A model generated the notes under the pieces. It was given only the letters and a program-made list of their open reading frames with translations, was not told the origin of the DNA and did not search any database. From positions 1,364,001-1,428,000 of the forward strand of contig OZ251234.1 of NCBI GenBank assembly GCA_965240325.2: 64,000 bases of DNA. Reading direction: 5' to 3'. This document shows positions 12,401 through 22,690 of this stretch, one piece after another (position 1 is the first letter of the stretch; each line of letters begins with the position of its first letter). Source of the DNA: Rebecca billardiae RCC1528. Its lineage: Eukaryota; Haptophyta. The translations under genes were made by a program, and so were the position numbers.

Positions 12401-13966
12401 CGCAATCGACGTGCGCGGCGCCTTGTGGGCGCGTGCCCGCGTGTCGTCTGCACGCGCAGGGGCCGTCTCGTCGAGCTCGTCGGCGGCGGCTTCGACGTCG
12501 ACGACCCCGCCGCGCATGGGCGCCTGTGACGAGCGCGCCGCCGGCTCCAGCTGCCGCTTGCCCTCGGCGCCGCTCGGCGAGGGCTGCTTCACGCCGGAGG
12601 CGGCGGCGACTGTCGTGGGCCACTCCCCGCAAGCGCCGGGGCCCGGTCCGTGCGCGCCGCTCGGCGGGTGCCCTGGGGCCGCGCACAGCCGCTTGGCGAG
12701 CTGCGCGGCGATCTCGTCGTGGAGCTCGCCCGACGGCTTGGGCGACAGCGACGGCCAGCTCGTGAGCACGTCGAGCACCTCGACGACCGCCGCATCGCCT
12801 GGGGAGTGCTCGAGCTGCTCGCGCGCCAGATCGAGCGCCATCTGCGGCGCATCGTGCTTGGTGCCGTGGCAGCGCATGCTCGGGTCGGCGCCGTGGCGCA
12901 GGAGCGCGAGGGCCACGCGCGCGGAGCCGCCGATCACCGCCCAGTGCAGCGCGGTGCGCCCGTCCAGGTCGCGCAGGTTCGGGTCGGCCCCCGCCTCGAG
13001 CAGCATGGCCGCCGCCGCGTCCAGGCCGTTCTCAGCCGCCTCCTGCAGCGGAGTCCACTGCCCCTTGCCGCCGCGCGCGTTCACGTCGATGCGCGGGTGG
13101 TGCAGCAGCTCGCGCACGGACGCGGTGTCGCCGAGCGTGAGCGCGAGCATCAGCGGCGTGGCGTTGGTGCTGCTGGACGTCGCGTTCGGGTCGATGCTCG
13201 GGTCCTGCAGCAGAATCGGCAGCACGCGCTGCGTCGCGTCCGTCGCCAGGTTGGAGCGGCGGCCGGTCGTGTGCTGCGCGCGGCGTGAGGCCGCGTGCGA
13301 GGTCGGCGCACGCGCCGCCGAGCTGTGGGCGAGCTGCGCGCTCGCGTGGGCCGAGCGGCGTGCCGCCTGGCGCATGACGTCGTGGTCGCGCTTCACGGCC
13401 TCGGGCAGGGCTGCCGACGCTTTCGCGCCCTGCTCGACCAGCCGGAGGATCATGTCGATGCACGCGCCGTCGCGGATCTGCTGCTTCAGCTTCCACGTGA
13501 GCGAGGCGCAGCGCTTCTCCTCGTGCGCGCGCTGCGCCGTCGACGTCGAAGCCTCGCGATGCATCGGGGCGTCTGGCTGAGCGGCCGCAGGTGCAGCCGT
13601 CGCGCTGCCGCTGGCCGGTGCATCCGCCTCGAGGGGGGCCGCGAGGCCAGCGGGCGCTGCTTCGGCGCCGTGCGCCGCGCGCGAGGGGGATGCAGCAGCT
13701 GGCGCGAGCTCCATGGCGCGAGCTGTCGGGACTAGGCCGACGGCGTCGTCACCGAGCGCGTCGCCGCCAACGCGGGCGTCATCGCCGCCAATGTGGGCGT
13801 CATTGCCGTCGGCCTGTGCCGCCGCCACCGGCTGATGGGGTGCGCTCACCGGCGGCGCGAGCGGCTGCTCGGACGGCCTGCCGTGCGCTGCATCGCAGGG
13901 GGAGCACGGTGCGGCGTCCATCGGACCGCCTGCTGTCGCCGCCACGACGTGCGCAACACGCGACAC
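9428..13966 (-). CDS. Ankyrin/AP2/PHD/SET-domain chromatin protein, 1512 aa
   Basis: One intronless frame with an ATG start. Domains in order: ankyrin repeats (~residues 255-400); an AP2/ERF DNA-binding domain (~595-652, with YKGVHW and IYVGRFPTQESAAQAVFAYE); a weaker second AP2-like unit (~680-727, CLGVFDTEARAAQAL); an RGG-type Gly/Arg tract (~770-800); a PHD finger (~853-900, CSVCLDD to WYCAPC); an extended PHD (~920-1055); more ankyrin-like sequence (~1070-1130); and a C-terminal SET domain (~1340-1465) with a post-SET CLCRKPGC. The order PHD, extended PHD, SET resembles trithorax-type lysine methyltransferases, which act in the nucleus. Two core SET motifs are changed: the usual NHSCxPN reads NFSCQPN, and the GEELTFDY region reads GEELGYKRD, losing the usual tyrosine. 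Enzymatic activity is therefore uncertain. The first 250 residues are low-complexity. Confidence 0.85.
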   Translation of the reverse strand: MSRVAHVVAATAGGPMDAAPCSPCDAAHGRPSEQPLAPPVSAPHQPVAAAQADGNDAHIGGDDARVGGDALGDDAVGLVPTARAMELAPAAASPSRAAHGAEAAPAGLAAPLEADAPASGSATAAPAAAQPDAPMHREASTSTAQRAHEEKRCASLTWKLKQQIRDGACIDMILRLVEQGAKASAALPEAVKRDHDVMRQAARRSAHASAQLAHSSAARAPTSHAASRRAQHTTGRRSNLATDATQRVLPILLQDPSIDPNATSSSTNATPLMLALTLGDTASVRELLHHPRIDVNARGGKGQWTPLQEAAENGLDAAAAMLLEAGADPNLRDLDGRTALHWAVIGGSARVALALLRHGADPSMRCHGTKHDAPQMALDLAREQLEHSPGDAAVVEVLDVLTSWPSLSPKPSGELHDEIAAQLAKRLCAAPGHPPSGAHGPGPGACGEWPTTVAAASGVKQPSPSGAEGKRQLEPAARSSQAPMRGGVVDVEAAADELDETAPARADDTRARAHKAPRTSIAPSSGAPVAASAVCAAEVEQEADPYNGPSFCGAGEMDEYNSADESEPPAAPLDIRLSPAELDAQRAVCARNKRELGYSSQYKGVHWSQDAADLPPHLPWRAKAGRHHKIYVGRFPTQESAAQAVFAYEEEGVKLSPQQAVARVTQPPRPTPRTEARHSGAVHACADGRGFCSWAQRGDGTVHCLGVFDTEARAAQALVQFGNDLVESRWRTELEEPPPLDGDEALPRGAPDGGAGAGAAGHQHAPRDEAAAAAGGRGGYGGRGRGRGLGRGRGRGRGAGGSALALLASGAAAPAGGAPGAPWAAAALAVPPIHPRRLVSWHFMPDEHEESAMACSVCLDDKSYRGNALVMCHGCGVCVHQHCYGIRAVPREHWYCAPCKDALDTPGVPERTPGSARAERLCALCPLPGGALARVHESEITLGVAQPSAGGAGGGALPYAHLMCAFELKPTHVLAAEDEDAARAQGVREALKESAARPACAICRDARGCTRFCDRDGCRERVHVPCARLRKGFTKISRRRGEDWRFFYFCAQHVPGGEDSDDEDALDGSKLLRAVRARDRPAALELLMSGVSPHCVVEPDPAEPDAPPTALHAAVGQNDVQMVEICLCELENAEQLHAGPAPPEEADDAAEHEGARDACPDAGSPPPRLALQRTSSDLHVFACAVRHYCAEMAALQLPSMLEWAARKAAPDVLLLLLHRHQPPPRLDALRALARELPSDARGAACARVLDIFSRGLQPEAPLGVFLSYELADLSAGAERFPVPVVGVRAGSELERRLRSFAYVRRPLATAHVPKLAQATKTAKSALAQAATLGDHEGGAFIPLGARVEVFDTGDARGFGVRALEPIPKGTTVCCYAGEVISNAEADRRVAEQDGYGMYLMEHSGRTKPSALLIDGERFRNVGGFINFSCQPNLKLTGHMGPTPLRSFPKPPFPTLVATTDIRRGEELGYKRDTMNVGVARRRRRPVADDDDDDDSTANVRCLCRKPGCIGTY

Positions 13967-15320
13967 GCGCGCGACGACAGCGCCGAGGCCGCCTGCGCTG
14001 GATCTAGGGCTAGGCGCGGGCGGGGCCCGGTGAACTCAAGCGGAAACAAGGGACAGCGTGCGCGCGGCGTGCGTGCGCGACCCGCCGCACGATTTCAGAT
14101 TGCTTTCCGGATGGATGCCATTTCTTTGGCCTTATAGAAGTTGGAAAGTCGTCCGGCTTCCAACGGGCGGCGCGTGAAGTATCGTCAATCAACCTGAACC
14201 AAGACGACGTTCTAGCTAGACTCTCTAGAGTCACAGGCTACACAGTGCTAGGTAGACGCGGCCACTGTTCAGTCAGTTCGTGCACTGACTGAGACTAGTA
14301 GTGTAGTACGGGCACTAAACCCGTCCAGGAGTGCTCTGACGCAGGAATGTCCTGACCGCCGAGAAGTTGACCGATTCGCGAACAATGTGTCACTGTCAGT
14401 CATCGCCGGGAAGTCCTATACAGTATAACTATGGCACTAATGGCAGCTAAGACAGCTCAGCTAAGTCACAGAGTCGTGGGTGAGGCTGATAAATAATGTA
14501 GCGAATAGTCGTAGTCTGTCCGAGTAGACACGCCGCCCGCGCCTGTCGCTGCGCCGCCTGTCGCTGCGCCGCAGCCGCAGCGCGGCGGACCTGCTGCTCC
14601 GGTCCGTCGCGGGAGGGCTCCGCTAATCTCAACTGTTCTAACGCAACCGAGTCAGTCAGTGCAGCGCTGATCAGAACGTTCGTCTGTCGACTTCGGTCAG
14701 CCTTAATTCGGGCACGGACGAGGCTGCCCCGGGCTGCTGTTCGCGGTCGGCGTCGCCTCGAGACCGTGGCGAGAGTCGTATAAGTCCGCTTACTCGTCCT
14801 AACCGAATAAGAGTCAGGACCGTCGAGCCTAGTAACTCGAGTGATGAAACTGAACGACTTAGAACGACGAGTGTAGTCGAGTTCCGAATGCCACGATGTG
14901 ACGCGCTTGCCTGGCCGTTGGCGTTGTGGCTTGGCGGCTAGTGAGTACTAGTGCAAACATTTGTTATTAAAAAATCATCGGCCGGACGGATACGGAACTA
15001 GCTCGGCCTTATTATTACCGCCGCTTCCGTGTGTCACTCGGACGGCTGCTTACACTGAATCGGCGGGGCGGATTGGAATCCGACTTAATAAACCCGCGGA
15101 CGGCGGAGTGTGCGCGCCCGAATCTGAATGGCATCCCTCTGCCTCCCATCATGATCATCGGCGTCGCGCCCGGTTCTGACGATATGGCCATGAGAACAGA
15201 GATCCAATGAGCTCCATTAACTCGCCAAGACCATGCCACCTGCCGCATCATCGGACGGCCGCCGATCGTGATTGTCGTTGGAGGCGAACGCGGAATGAGA
15301 ATGGTCATGTGCGTGCGGGC
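13967..15320. other. Intergenic, 1.35 kb
   Basis: 5' region of the SET-domain gene and 3' region of the next minus-strand gene. GC content drops relative to the genes. I see no gene, RNA or repeat. Confidence 0.6.
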
Positions 15321-16175
15321 TTACTTGCCGCCGGGGGTCGCCTTGCTTGAGCCGGATAGGAACGGCTTCTCGCCGAGCAGCAGGCACTTCTCTGCATGCT
15401 GCTGCGCCCACGTCCGTCGCAGCGCGTACTTCTCACGCGCTTTGAGCGAGTCCTGAGGGCGGGCGGGGCGGGCGGGCACGCGCATGGCAAGTCAAGCCGA
15501 GCTCTGGGCGCGCACATGTATCCAAGCGCGCCGTGCACCGGGCGGGCTGTCATAGCGCGAGGCGCACCTGGTCCAGCTTGGCGCGCTGGTACTTGAACGC
15601 CTCGTCCGTGGCGGTTGTGAACCGTTGCTTCACGAACACCGAGCCAGGTGTCGCGAGCGCTGGCGACAGGTCGTTGAGGAGCGACTCTGTGCGCGTGTCG
15701 TGGGTCAGCCGGGAGCTCCGGCTGGACACCACGCGGCGGGCGGATGGGGCGAGTTCGCAAGGGAGTGGGGTTAAACAAACACGCACGGGCGCGCGCGCGA
15801 GCTCGGGGCCGCTGCATGCGCGCGTCACGACCCCTGCGCGCACATGTAGCCAGGCGGCGGCTCCGCGAGCTCCGGCGGCCCCTTGGCGAGGCTCGCAAGC
15901 ACGGTCTGAGGCTGCTGCTTGAGCTTGCGCTCCTCGACGAGCTGTCGTGCGATCGCCTCCTCCTCCGCAAGCTCCTCAGCCGTGGGCTCGAGCGGCTGCT
16001 GTACCTTCCCGCCTTTCCATATCTCCCGCGGTGGGTACTGCCCCTCGTAGTTGGACGCATCCTGCACAAAGCTCGCGCGGTCGCTCTCGCTCAGGTACTT
16101 CAGCGTCCACGCCTCGAGTGTGCGCTCCTCCCTGCGAATTTGCTCGCGCAGCCGCTCCGTCTGGGTGTGATCCAT
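15321..16175 (-). CDS. Three-exon coiled-coil protein, 205 aa
   Basis: Exons on the minus strand: 16175-15844, 15721-15568 and 15452-15321. The introns are 122 bp (AT|GTGCGC ... GTCCAG|C) and 115 bp (CAG|GTGCGC ... CCTCAG|G). Phases match exactly (2, then 0), and the joined frame has 206 codons including TAA. The start is the ATG of MDHTQTERL; an earlier in-frame ATG at 16379 would add an Arg-rich, poorly coding segment. The protein is hydrophilic and mostly helical, with predicted coiled coil in LREQIRREERTLEAW and ELAEEEAIARQLVEE. The last exon reads DSLKAREKYALRRTWAQQ and ends SSKATPGGK. I do not recognise the family. The splice model is supported by clean reading-frame continuity across both junctions. 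Confidence 0.65.
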
Positions 16176-16382
16176 CGCCCCTGTGCAAGCTCCGTGCGCG
16201 CGAGGGCGCCGAGCTGCCACCCGCTGGCCGTGAGGATGGCGATGCCGCGCTCCCGAGCCAGAGCAAGGGAGCAACAGACCGGGCGAAAATCGGAAACGGT
16301 CACCGCCGAATGTCCGGCGGGGCTCCAATAAAAAAGGTGGAGAAAACTGAAAACCTCTCCGGACCTTTTTGCGCGCCACGTG

Positions 16383-17299
16383 TTATATTAAAACTGTGCC
16401 CTGGCGGGCGGGGGGGGGGTCGGCGGGCCGTGCCAGTGCTGTCGCAATGTTTCCTCTGCGGGTTCGCGTCTTTCCACAGCATTCGCTCGTGGCCGGGTGA
16501 CGGACAGTCGGACCAGTGACACCTGTGAAGTTCTCCCACGCGGTGCGGTACGCGTTCGTGCGCATCAGCGAGGCCCACACACACGAGGGAATGTGCAGCA
16601 CGCGGGGCGGGGCGGGTAGCCCGTTGCTCCGCGCGAGCGCGGGTACGCGCTGTATGTGCCGCATCTCGACCGCGATGGCGTAATCGAGCGCCTCGCCGCC
16701 GACGAAGCCGCCAGAGTAGATCGTGTGCATGTCCTCCTGCCGCCAGCCGAGAGCGGTCGTCGCGAGGACGCTTGCCGATGTCCGCTCCGGGCATGATGGG
16801 CTCGGCGCAGGTCGCGTTGACATCGTACACTGCCGCCAGGCTGAGCACGAGCGCGTTGACGTTCACGCGGTCGTCGCTCTTCGCCTCTTCGACAGGTCTG
16901 GCGCCCGCGTGTTTGGCGGCACGAGGAGCTGTTGGTTGTGCGCGCGCGCGCGCACAGCGACAGCGTGTGCCACTCGCGATCGAGAGTGGGCACGAGCTGC
17001 TCACGCAGGCACACGAATCGCAGCGCATCCGTCACCGGCGTGACGACGTCCGCCTCGTCCCGCAGCGCCTGCGCCATGGACGAGGATGGCGCGTCGATGT
17101 TGCATGCTCGACGATTCATCTCTCTGCGGATGGCATCACGGGCTTGTCTGTGTCGCGCTGCGGCGAGGGTCGCCACCTCGCGAAGACGCGGTTGCTGCCA
17201 CGGCGACAGACCCGGGAGGTGCGTCCGCTGCGCGTCGTACGCCGTTGGCGCTGCGCTTCCGTCGCATTGGTCACCGTCGACGCCATGCAGGCCGGACAT
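16383..17299 (-). pseudogene. Frameshifted coding remnant
   Basis: Three adjacent minus-strand frames together look like one protein. The first contains DEADVVTPVTDALRFVCLRE; the next, VNVNALVLSLAAVYDVNATC; the last, GFVGGEALDYAIAVEMRHIQ and VWASLMRTNAYRTAWENF. The first change of frame could be a 58-bp GTGCGC...CAG intron, short for this genome. The second (near nt 16765) has no intron signals and looks like a single-base frameshift. Family not recognised. It lies between the coiled-coil gene and a TIR element. A real gene carrying a sequencing error is an alternative. Confidence 0.4.
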
Positions 17300-17379
17300 T
17301 GGCTTCGGCTGAGGGACCGGACCGCGAGCGACGACCTACTCGGGCCGGGGGTTTGGCGGTAAGGATAGACCCCTTCAGG

Positions 17380-18109
17380 CTTGCAAACCAAGCCCCCCAA
17401 AACGGGATGGCGAGCACTGGGCGACGCGTGGGCCCGCCTGCGCAGCGCTCCCAAGGCCGCATGCGGGCGTGACAGCCGTGCGCGGGCACTTTGTGGGGGC
17501 TAGAAGACCCGTAGGCAGCAATCGTGCCGCCTCGCCGACGCCCTCGCCGCCCTCTCCGCGCGCAGAGACCTGCCGGATGGCAAGCGCAGTTCTGGAGAAG
17601 GCCTGTCCGACGAGCGTGATGGGCACGCGTGCGCCCCTGGGGCATTCAAAGGTCGGCTTTTTTGCTTCTGCGAGATGGGCATGGGTGTACTCAATATCAC
17701 TGCTTCGCCGGCAGCCATGCCGACATCGATCAGACCGCACACACACGCTCGACAGCTGGCAGGCCAGCAACCGGTTGAAATGGCGGCGCGCGTGATCACA
17801 AGGCTGTCGGCGAGGAGACCGCAGTGCGAGCCAAAGGAGGGCGCGCAAGACATGCATCTCGGTCGTGAGGCGTGCATGAGCCGCGAGCACGGGCACGACG
17901 TGCACGGCAAAGCCCGTCATGCGCCTCGACGCGCACGCGCCGCGGGGGACGACCGAGGAGGGCGCGCGCAGGCTGGCCTTCTTGGCGGCGGCTGTCCGGG
18001 AGTGCCCGCGCACGCGCAACGCGTATTCAAAGAGCTCCCGGAAGGCATCGACTCCTAAGGGACGGTGCCTTTCGCCGCGCGAGGGGTTTTGGGGGGCTTG
18101 GTTTGCAAG
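17380..18109. mobile_element. TIR element A, 730 bp, 7-bp target duplication
   Basis: The termini are perfect 24-bp inverted repeats beginning CTTGCAAACCAAGCCCCCCA. The flanks are a direct 7-bp duplication CTTCAGG at 17373-17379 and 18110-18116. At 20468-20505, on the other strand, the two flanks occur joined with a single CTTCAGG: the empty site of a paralogous copy. This fixes both ends of the insertion. The interior holds minus-strand coding-like pieces (for example HCGLLADSLVITRAAISTG) but no transposase motif that I can recognise, so the element is probably non-autonomous. Family undetermined. Confidence 0.85.
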
Positions 18110-18228
18110 CTTCAGGGACGGTTACGGCAGCCATGCTGACCCAGACCAGCGCAGGTCGTCTCGGGGTACGCTGGTGGCGTCTCTGGATGCCCGGCGAGCA
18201 CCTTGCTGCGGCGTCGACGTGCTAGCCG

Positions 18229-18459
18229 ACGGGCGTTAAGGACTTGTTGAAGGACTTGGCGCCCGTCTCGGAGGTGATCGGCGTTGATGAGCTCGCTGGT
18301 AAGGTGTTCGCCGTCGACGCGAGCATCTGGATCCACCAGCTCGCCGCTGTCCGTGCTGATGTGCTCGATGCGGGTGATTATCCAACGCGGCCTCTTCTTG
18401 TCGCGCGCGCGACGGCCCCATCGCATGGGACTGATTGCATAAGGTTGCCTGCGCGATAG
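18229..18459 (+). pseudogene. XPG/Rad2-family nuclease N-domain fragment, start codon ACG
   Basis: Starting at 18229 the frame reads (T)GVKDLLKDLAPVSEV and then GKVFAVDASIWIHQLAAVR. This matches the N-terminal XPG domain, in which proteins begin MGVxxLW and carry a GKxxAVDxSIWxxQ strand bearing a catalytic Asp. The position of the expected initiator ATG is ACG, with an in-frame TAG two codons upstream. After about residue 43 the similarity to XPG proteins ends, and the frame runs on as unrelated sequence to a stop at 18459. It starts about 110 bp from TIR element A. I read it as a truncated, dead copy of a flap-endonuclease-type repair gene. A live exon joined to an upstream ATG exon is less likely, because the upstream stop leaves room only for a two-codon extension. 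Confidence 0.6.
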
Positions 18460-20467
18460 TTTTGCGACCGCGTCAGACTCGGCTGCTCGGAGCGATGCTG
18501 CGAACACGTGTGCGCGCCTGTCAACAGCGGGGCAATCCTTCACCACGCGACCCTACTGGTGTCTGCGTGGGAACGATGGCGCAAGGGCAAGACCACACCC
18601 ACCAGTGACATCTGTAGCCTAGCGATCAGCCAGCTGTTCGGCGCGTGCCACGTGGCTGGCGCTGCTGCACCGCGAGCGGCGCGCGGGCTGCGCTGTCACC
18701 GCACGGCAGCAGCTGTGGCTGCGACACACCGGTCGAGCCGCGACAGGGTGCCTGCTGGCCCATGGCTGCGCATGCGCGGATTCGTGCACAGCCACGACAC
18801 GGTATGGCAGGGCCGCTTGATCTGCTCGCGCGAGAGCCTTTGGGTGCCAGCTAGCGGGGGCGCCGCACACGCGCCCGCTCGCGCTGCGCAGCAGACGGGT
18901 GCAGTGTTGCGGGTGCCGAGGGCTGCGCACGCATCGCACGCGTTGCTGTGCGCTGCTCGCGGGTGCTCGTGGGTGCTCGCTCAGGCGCGTGGACCGTCAG
19001 ACCACCCAGCGGCCGACGCGCCTCGTCCGCTGCCGCGAGCAGCCCCGCGCTGGCGACTGGCGGTGCCCGTCTGCAGCAGGTTGGCGGTGCATCGGACGGC
19101 GCGCGCCCGGCGAGTGCCCTCAGCGGCATGCTGCTGGACGGTGCACGCCAGGGTTGGCCCCCACGCGAATATGAATCGCTCCTGGCAGGCTGGTAGCTTT
19201 TAGAGATGGACGACAAACTGCGCCGGGCGGGGCCGCGCTCGGCACCTCGTCCGAGAATCACAGCGTGTCGCCGCACTGCATGTCTCTCACATCCGCACTG
19301 GATCACAGTGCACGGCCGCCTGCGGAGCGCCGCAGACAGCCCTTAGAGCAGTGCGGCAGGTGTTTAACAAAACTGAGCAGAGAGCGCGGCAGCACCGCGC
19401 GCGCGCACGGCGCAAGCAGCACGCGTACTCGCCGGATGCCCTTACCCCCACATGCGCGTGCACGCCCGCAGTGCGGTCTCACTGAGTGACCTAATTCGCG
19501 CCGGAGTGTTAGGCTCCGCGTATACAATGAGCACTACGTAGTTCGGCTGGCACAGGGCAGGCAGCTCCGCTCACGCCTGACGGGCGGTGGTGCCGTGGCG
19601 CGGCGCGGCGTGGCTGAGATTTTGATCAATGATAGGAGTAGGCAGCACGCTGATGCTGCGCCACCGCCGCAGCGGCGTGGAACCCCGCGGTATTACCCAC
19701 ACGAGTGTGCATATTATAATAAGCACAACTACATCACGGCCTGCACAGCAGCAGCGGTAGTGCACCACTCTAGCTGAAGCCGAGTGTGTCACACCGTCTG
19801 TCAAGACTGATGTGTGACGCGCACGACCCCTGAAGTGACGGCACTGACAGTGACTGACGCACACACGACGATGAGTAATAAAATATTCGAGCCGCGCTTT
19901 CGCGGATGCACTGATGATGCTAAGTTGGTGCCACTGAGATCATGAAGCGCGAGGCCCCGTAGCATACCCGCACGAGTGCGCACGAGCTGGCCACGGCTCA
20001 GATTCGAGCTGTCCGTTCGGCCGCACGCTCGCAACGGCAATGGCAGCGCGTGCGGCGGTATAGTGGCCCCAGTGCATGCTACTCGACGGCGCGTGGCGCG
20101 AGAGCGTTGCAACGTACCCGGCGCCACGCACCAGCCGAACTGCCCCCGCCCCCGCACCCGGTCTCACATACCTCGCCCAACCTGACTCCAGTACGCGCCG
20201 TCACGGCCGAACCAAACGGCCGAGCAGCAACTACTGAATGCAGCTGGTCGTGGGTGCGCGTGGTGGTCGAGACGAGCACACTCGAGCGGGATCAGCGGGC
20301 CGGCGGCAGCGCCAACAGTCGCACAAGCATCGACCTGTTCCACAGGGCAGGTCGCCCCCTCGTGGCTTCTGGCTCGGCGAGCTCGGCCGCCGCGCATGCT
20401 CACCCTCATGGCCCCGAGACGCCCAGCGTACCCCGAGACGCTCCTCGAGACGGGCTGCGAACCGACA

Positions 20468-20505
20468 TCAGCATGGCTGCCGTAACCGTCCCTGAAGGGG
20501 TCTAT
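20468..20505 (-). repeat. Paralogous empty site of TIR element A
   Basis: Read on the minus strand, this is ATAGACCC, then CTTCAGG, then GACGGTTACGGCAGCCATG. The first part equals the left flank of element A, the last part equals its right flank, and CTTCAGG is present once. It is exactly the sequence expected before insertion. Confidence 0.85.
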
Positions 20506-20540
20506 TTTCCGAAAAATCGGCCGCCGGTTTTTCGGAAAAT
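20504..20540. repeat. Hairpin, 17-bp arms
   Basis: ATTTTCCGAAAAATCGG pairs with CCGGTTTTTCGGAAAAT across a 3-bp loop with one mismatch. It adjoins the empty site and may be the end of another repeat. Confidence 0.8.
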
Positions 20541-21576
20541 CGCGGGACTGTGGCGGACGCGATCCATGCCGCACGACGGTGATGGCCGCGCCGGGGGAGG
20601 ACGCGGGACCGGAGGTGCAGCAGGCCGCAGCTGCGATTGTTGCGTTGATGGGACGGGCGGCGCGGCGGCCAATGCCCCGGCCCATGATCCGGGCGATACC
20701 CAGATGTCGAGACCGGGGCACAAGTTCCCGAGCGGGTGCCGTAGGAGTATCAGCATCTGCTCACGTAGCGAGCATTGCCCTTATTGGTCTTGTTCGCGCG
20801 GGGATCCATCTGGCCCACAGCTTCGCGATGCTGCGCACTGTGGGCCAGGTGATGCAGGCTTTCCAGATCGCCGAACTCAAGAGGACTGCTCGCACTGCCA
20901 AGGCTTGGGCCTGTACCGCGGTGGTGCTCGGCGGACCTCGGATCCAAAGCCACAGCTGTGGTTTGACCTCGCGGGCGTACATGGCAAGACTGTATGGTCG
21001 CACGGCCATCGATGTGAACGGGTGCACGGCGCCACTCGGCCATGCTTCAACTCGTCTGGGTTGAGCTGAGGGCAATCATTCGTGCCCGGAGCATCTGTCA
21101 GGCGCGCGTGCATGCATGCACGCTGCGCGCCGCGCTGCCGCCCACGGCTACAGCTCCTGTCACCTTAGCAGATATCTAATGTCGACCACCCCTTTGCGCA
21201 TCCTGCAGTAGGCCGTGGCAGGTGGGCCTTCCACAACTGCGCCCATCATCATCATGTCGCCGTGATCATCTGTCAGCAGCTGATCGTCGAGTCGTCTGCA
21301 GCTTGTCACTGTCCGCCCGTCCGGGCCCGGGGCCTCAGGCTCAGGCTGCTTTCGATCGGGCTGGCGCCGAGCTCAAGTGATAATCATCGGCTCACGTGTA
21401 GTCACATATCCGGCGGCGGATGGCAGCAGTGAGAGAAACAAGTCTCACTCGCAGGCTCAGCTGATGACCGCCGAGACCAGTAGCGCGTCAAAATCGTCAG
21501 AAGTCTTAGTACGCGTAGCATCATCGTCAACGGTCAGCGACTACTCATAGTCATACTGCATCCAGTCGACTCGTCC

Positions 21577-22509
21577 TCAGCCGCCGGTTGCCCCTAGGAG
21601 CGGGCGCAGCGTCACCCTGGCGCCCTCAACTGCAGGCCAATCGCGTCGGGCGGCAGCGAGGGCAGCATGACGAACGCTGAGTCGACGAGTGCGAGCTTTC
21701 CTGCTGGCGCCTCGCCCGCCGCTCGCCGCCGCAGCACTCGCAGGGATGACTGCCGGCAGCGCGCGCAGCTCTGAGCTCACCGGCGATCAGCGCGCGCAGC
21801 TCATGCGCGCGCTGACCGGTGAGCGTGCCCGCGCCCATCGCGCGGACGAGCGCGGCGTAGGTCGAGAGCAATGCGGCTTTCCGCACGTACGTGTGCGTCG
21901 CCAAGCCGCGCGCGAGCTCGAGCCACACGCCGTGCGCAACGGCAGCTCAACCGCATCACGCGTGAGACGGCACGCGATAGAACGCAGAGGTCGGTGAGGC
22001 TTTCAGAGCGGCGCTCACTGAGGCGGCTTGCGCAGGGCGTAGCTTGGCGAAGCGCTACTGAAAATGAATACCTGCCCCCGAGATGCAAGCCACGACATGT
22101 CTGTCAACTGGGACAGCACACTGAGGGAAGCATCAGCTGCGAGGTCAGGGTGTGCTACTTCCAGACATCTGCCAATCAAAACGCCTCGCGCCCCACCTTC
22201 GTGCCAGCTGGGCGGAGCAGCTAGCAGCAAGAGGTCGCGCAGTACGGTATGGCAGCGTCCACGAACGGCGAGAGGGTCGCCCAACAGCCATGTACTTGGA
22301 TCGACAGCTCGGCGCATGCGTTGAACGATAGGAATTGTCCTCCTGCGTGGACGGCAGCTACGCGCCTGCTTCCCCGCGGCGGGAGCAAGCACGACGGCGG
22401 CGCACGCAACAAGGACCGACACCACGCTCGTGGCAAACGTCTGCCGTCCTCTGCCTCGCCTCTCGCTTCCGAATTGCGGCCGATTCGGCGACGTGCAGAT
22501 GGGCGGCAT
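21577..22509 (-). other. Possible unresolved multi-exon coding region
   Basis: Two minus-strand frames have coding character. One, from an ATG at 22509, contains GRCHTVLRDLLLLAAPPSW and ASLSVLSQLTDMSWLASRG and ends at 22015. The other (21928-21626) contains LARGLATHTYVRKAALLSTY and LTGQRAHELRALIAGELRAA. They could be exons of one gene, but I could not find a phase-consistent splice. Family not recognised. Confidence 0.25.
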
Positions 22510-22663
22510 GGTGCAGTCTCGCGGCCTGGTGAGCCCTGTGAGCCCGCTCCCAAGTACCCGTAAGGTATTGACACATAGGAGCCGGCTTCATAGGCGATTC
22601 GCCTTTGAATAGCAGCTGCCTTCATAGGCGCGCGCTCAAAATAGCGCACGCCGACCAAGCTGA

Positions 22664-22690
22664 AACGGTTTGTCCCGCGGACAAACCGTT
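22664..22690. repeat. Perfect hairpin AACGGTTTGTCC, 3-nt loop
   Basis: AACGGTTTGTCC, CGC, GGACAAACCGTT: perfect 12-bp arms, 74 bp outside the left LTR-like repeat. This could be a protein-binding palindrome or a remnant of an element end. Confidence 0.85.
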
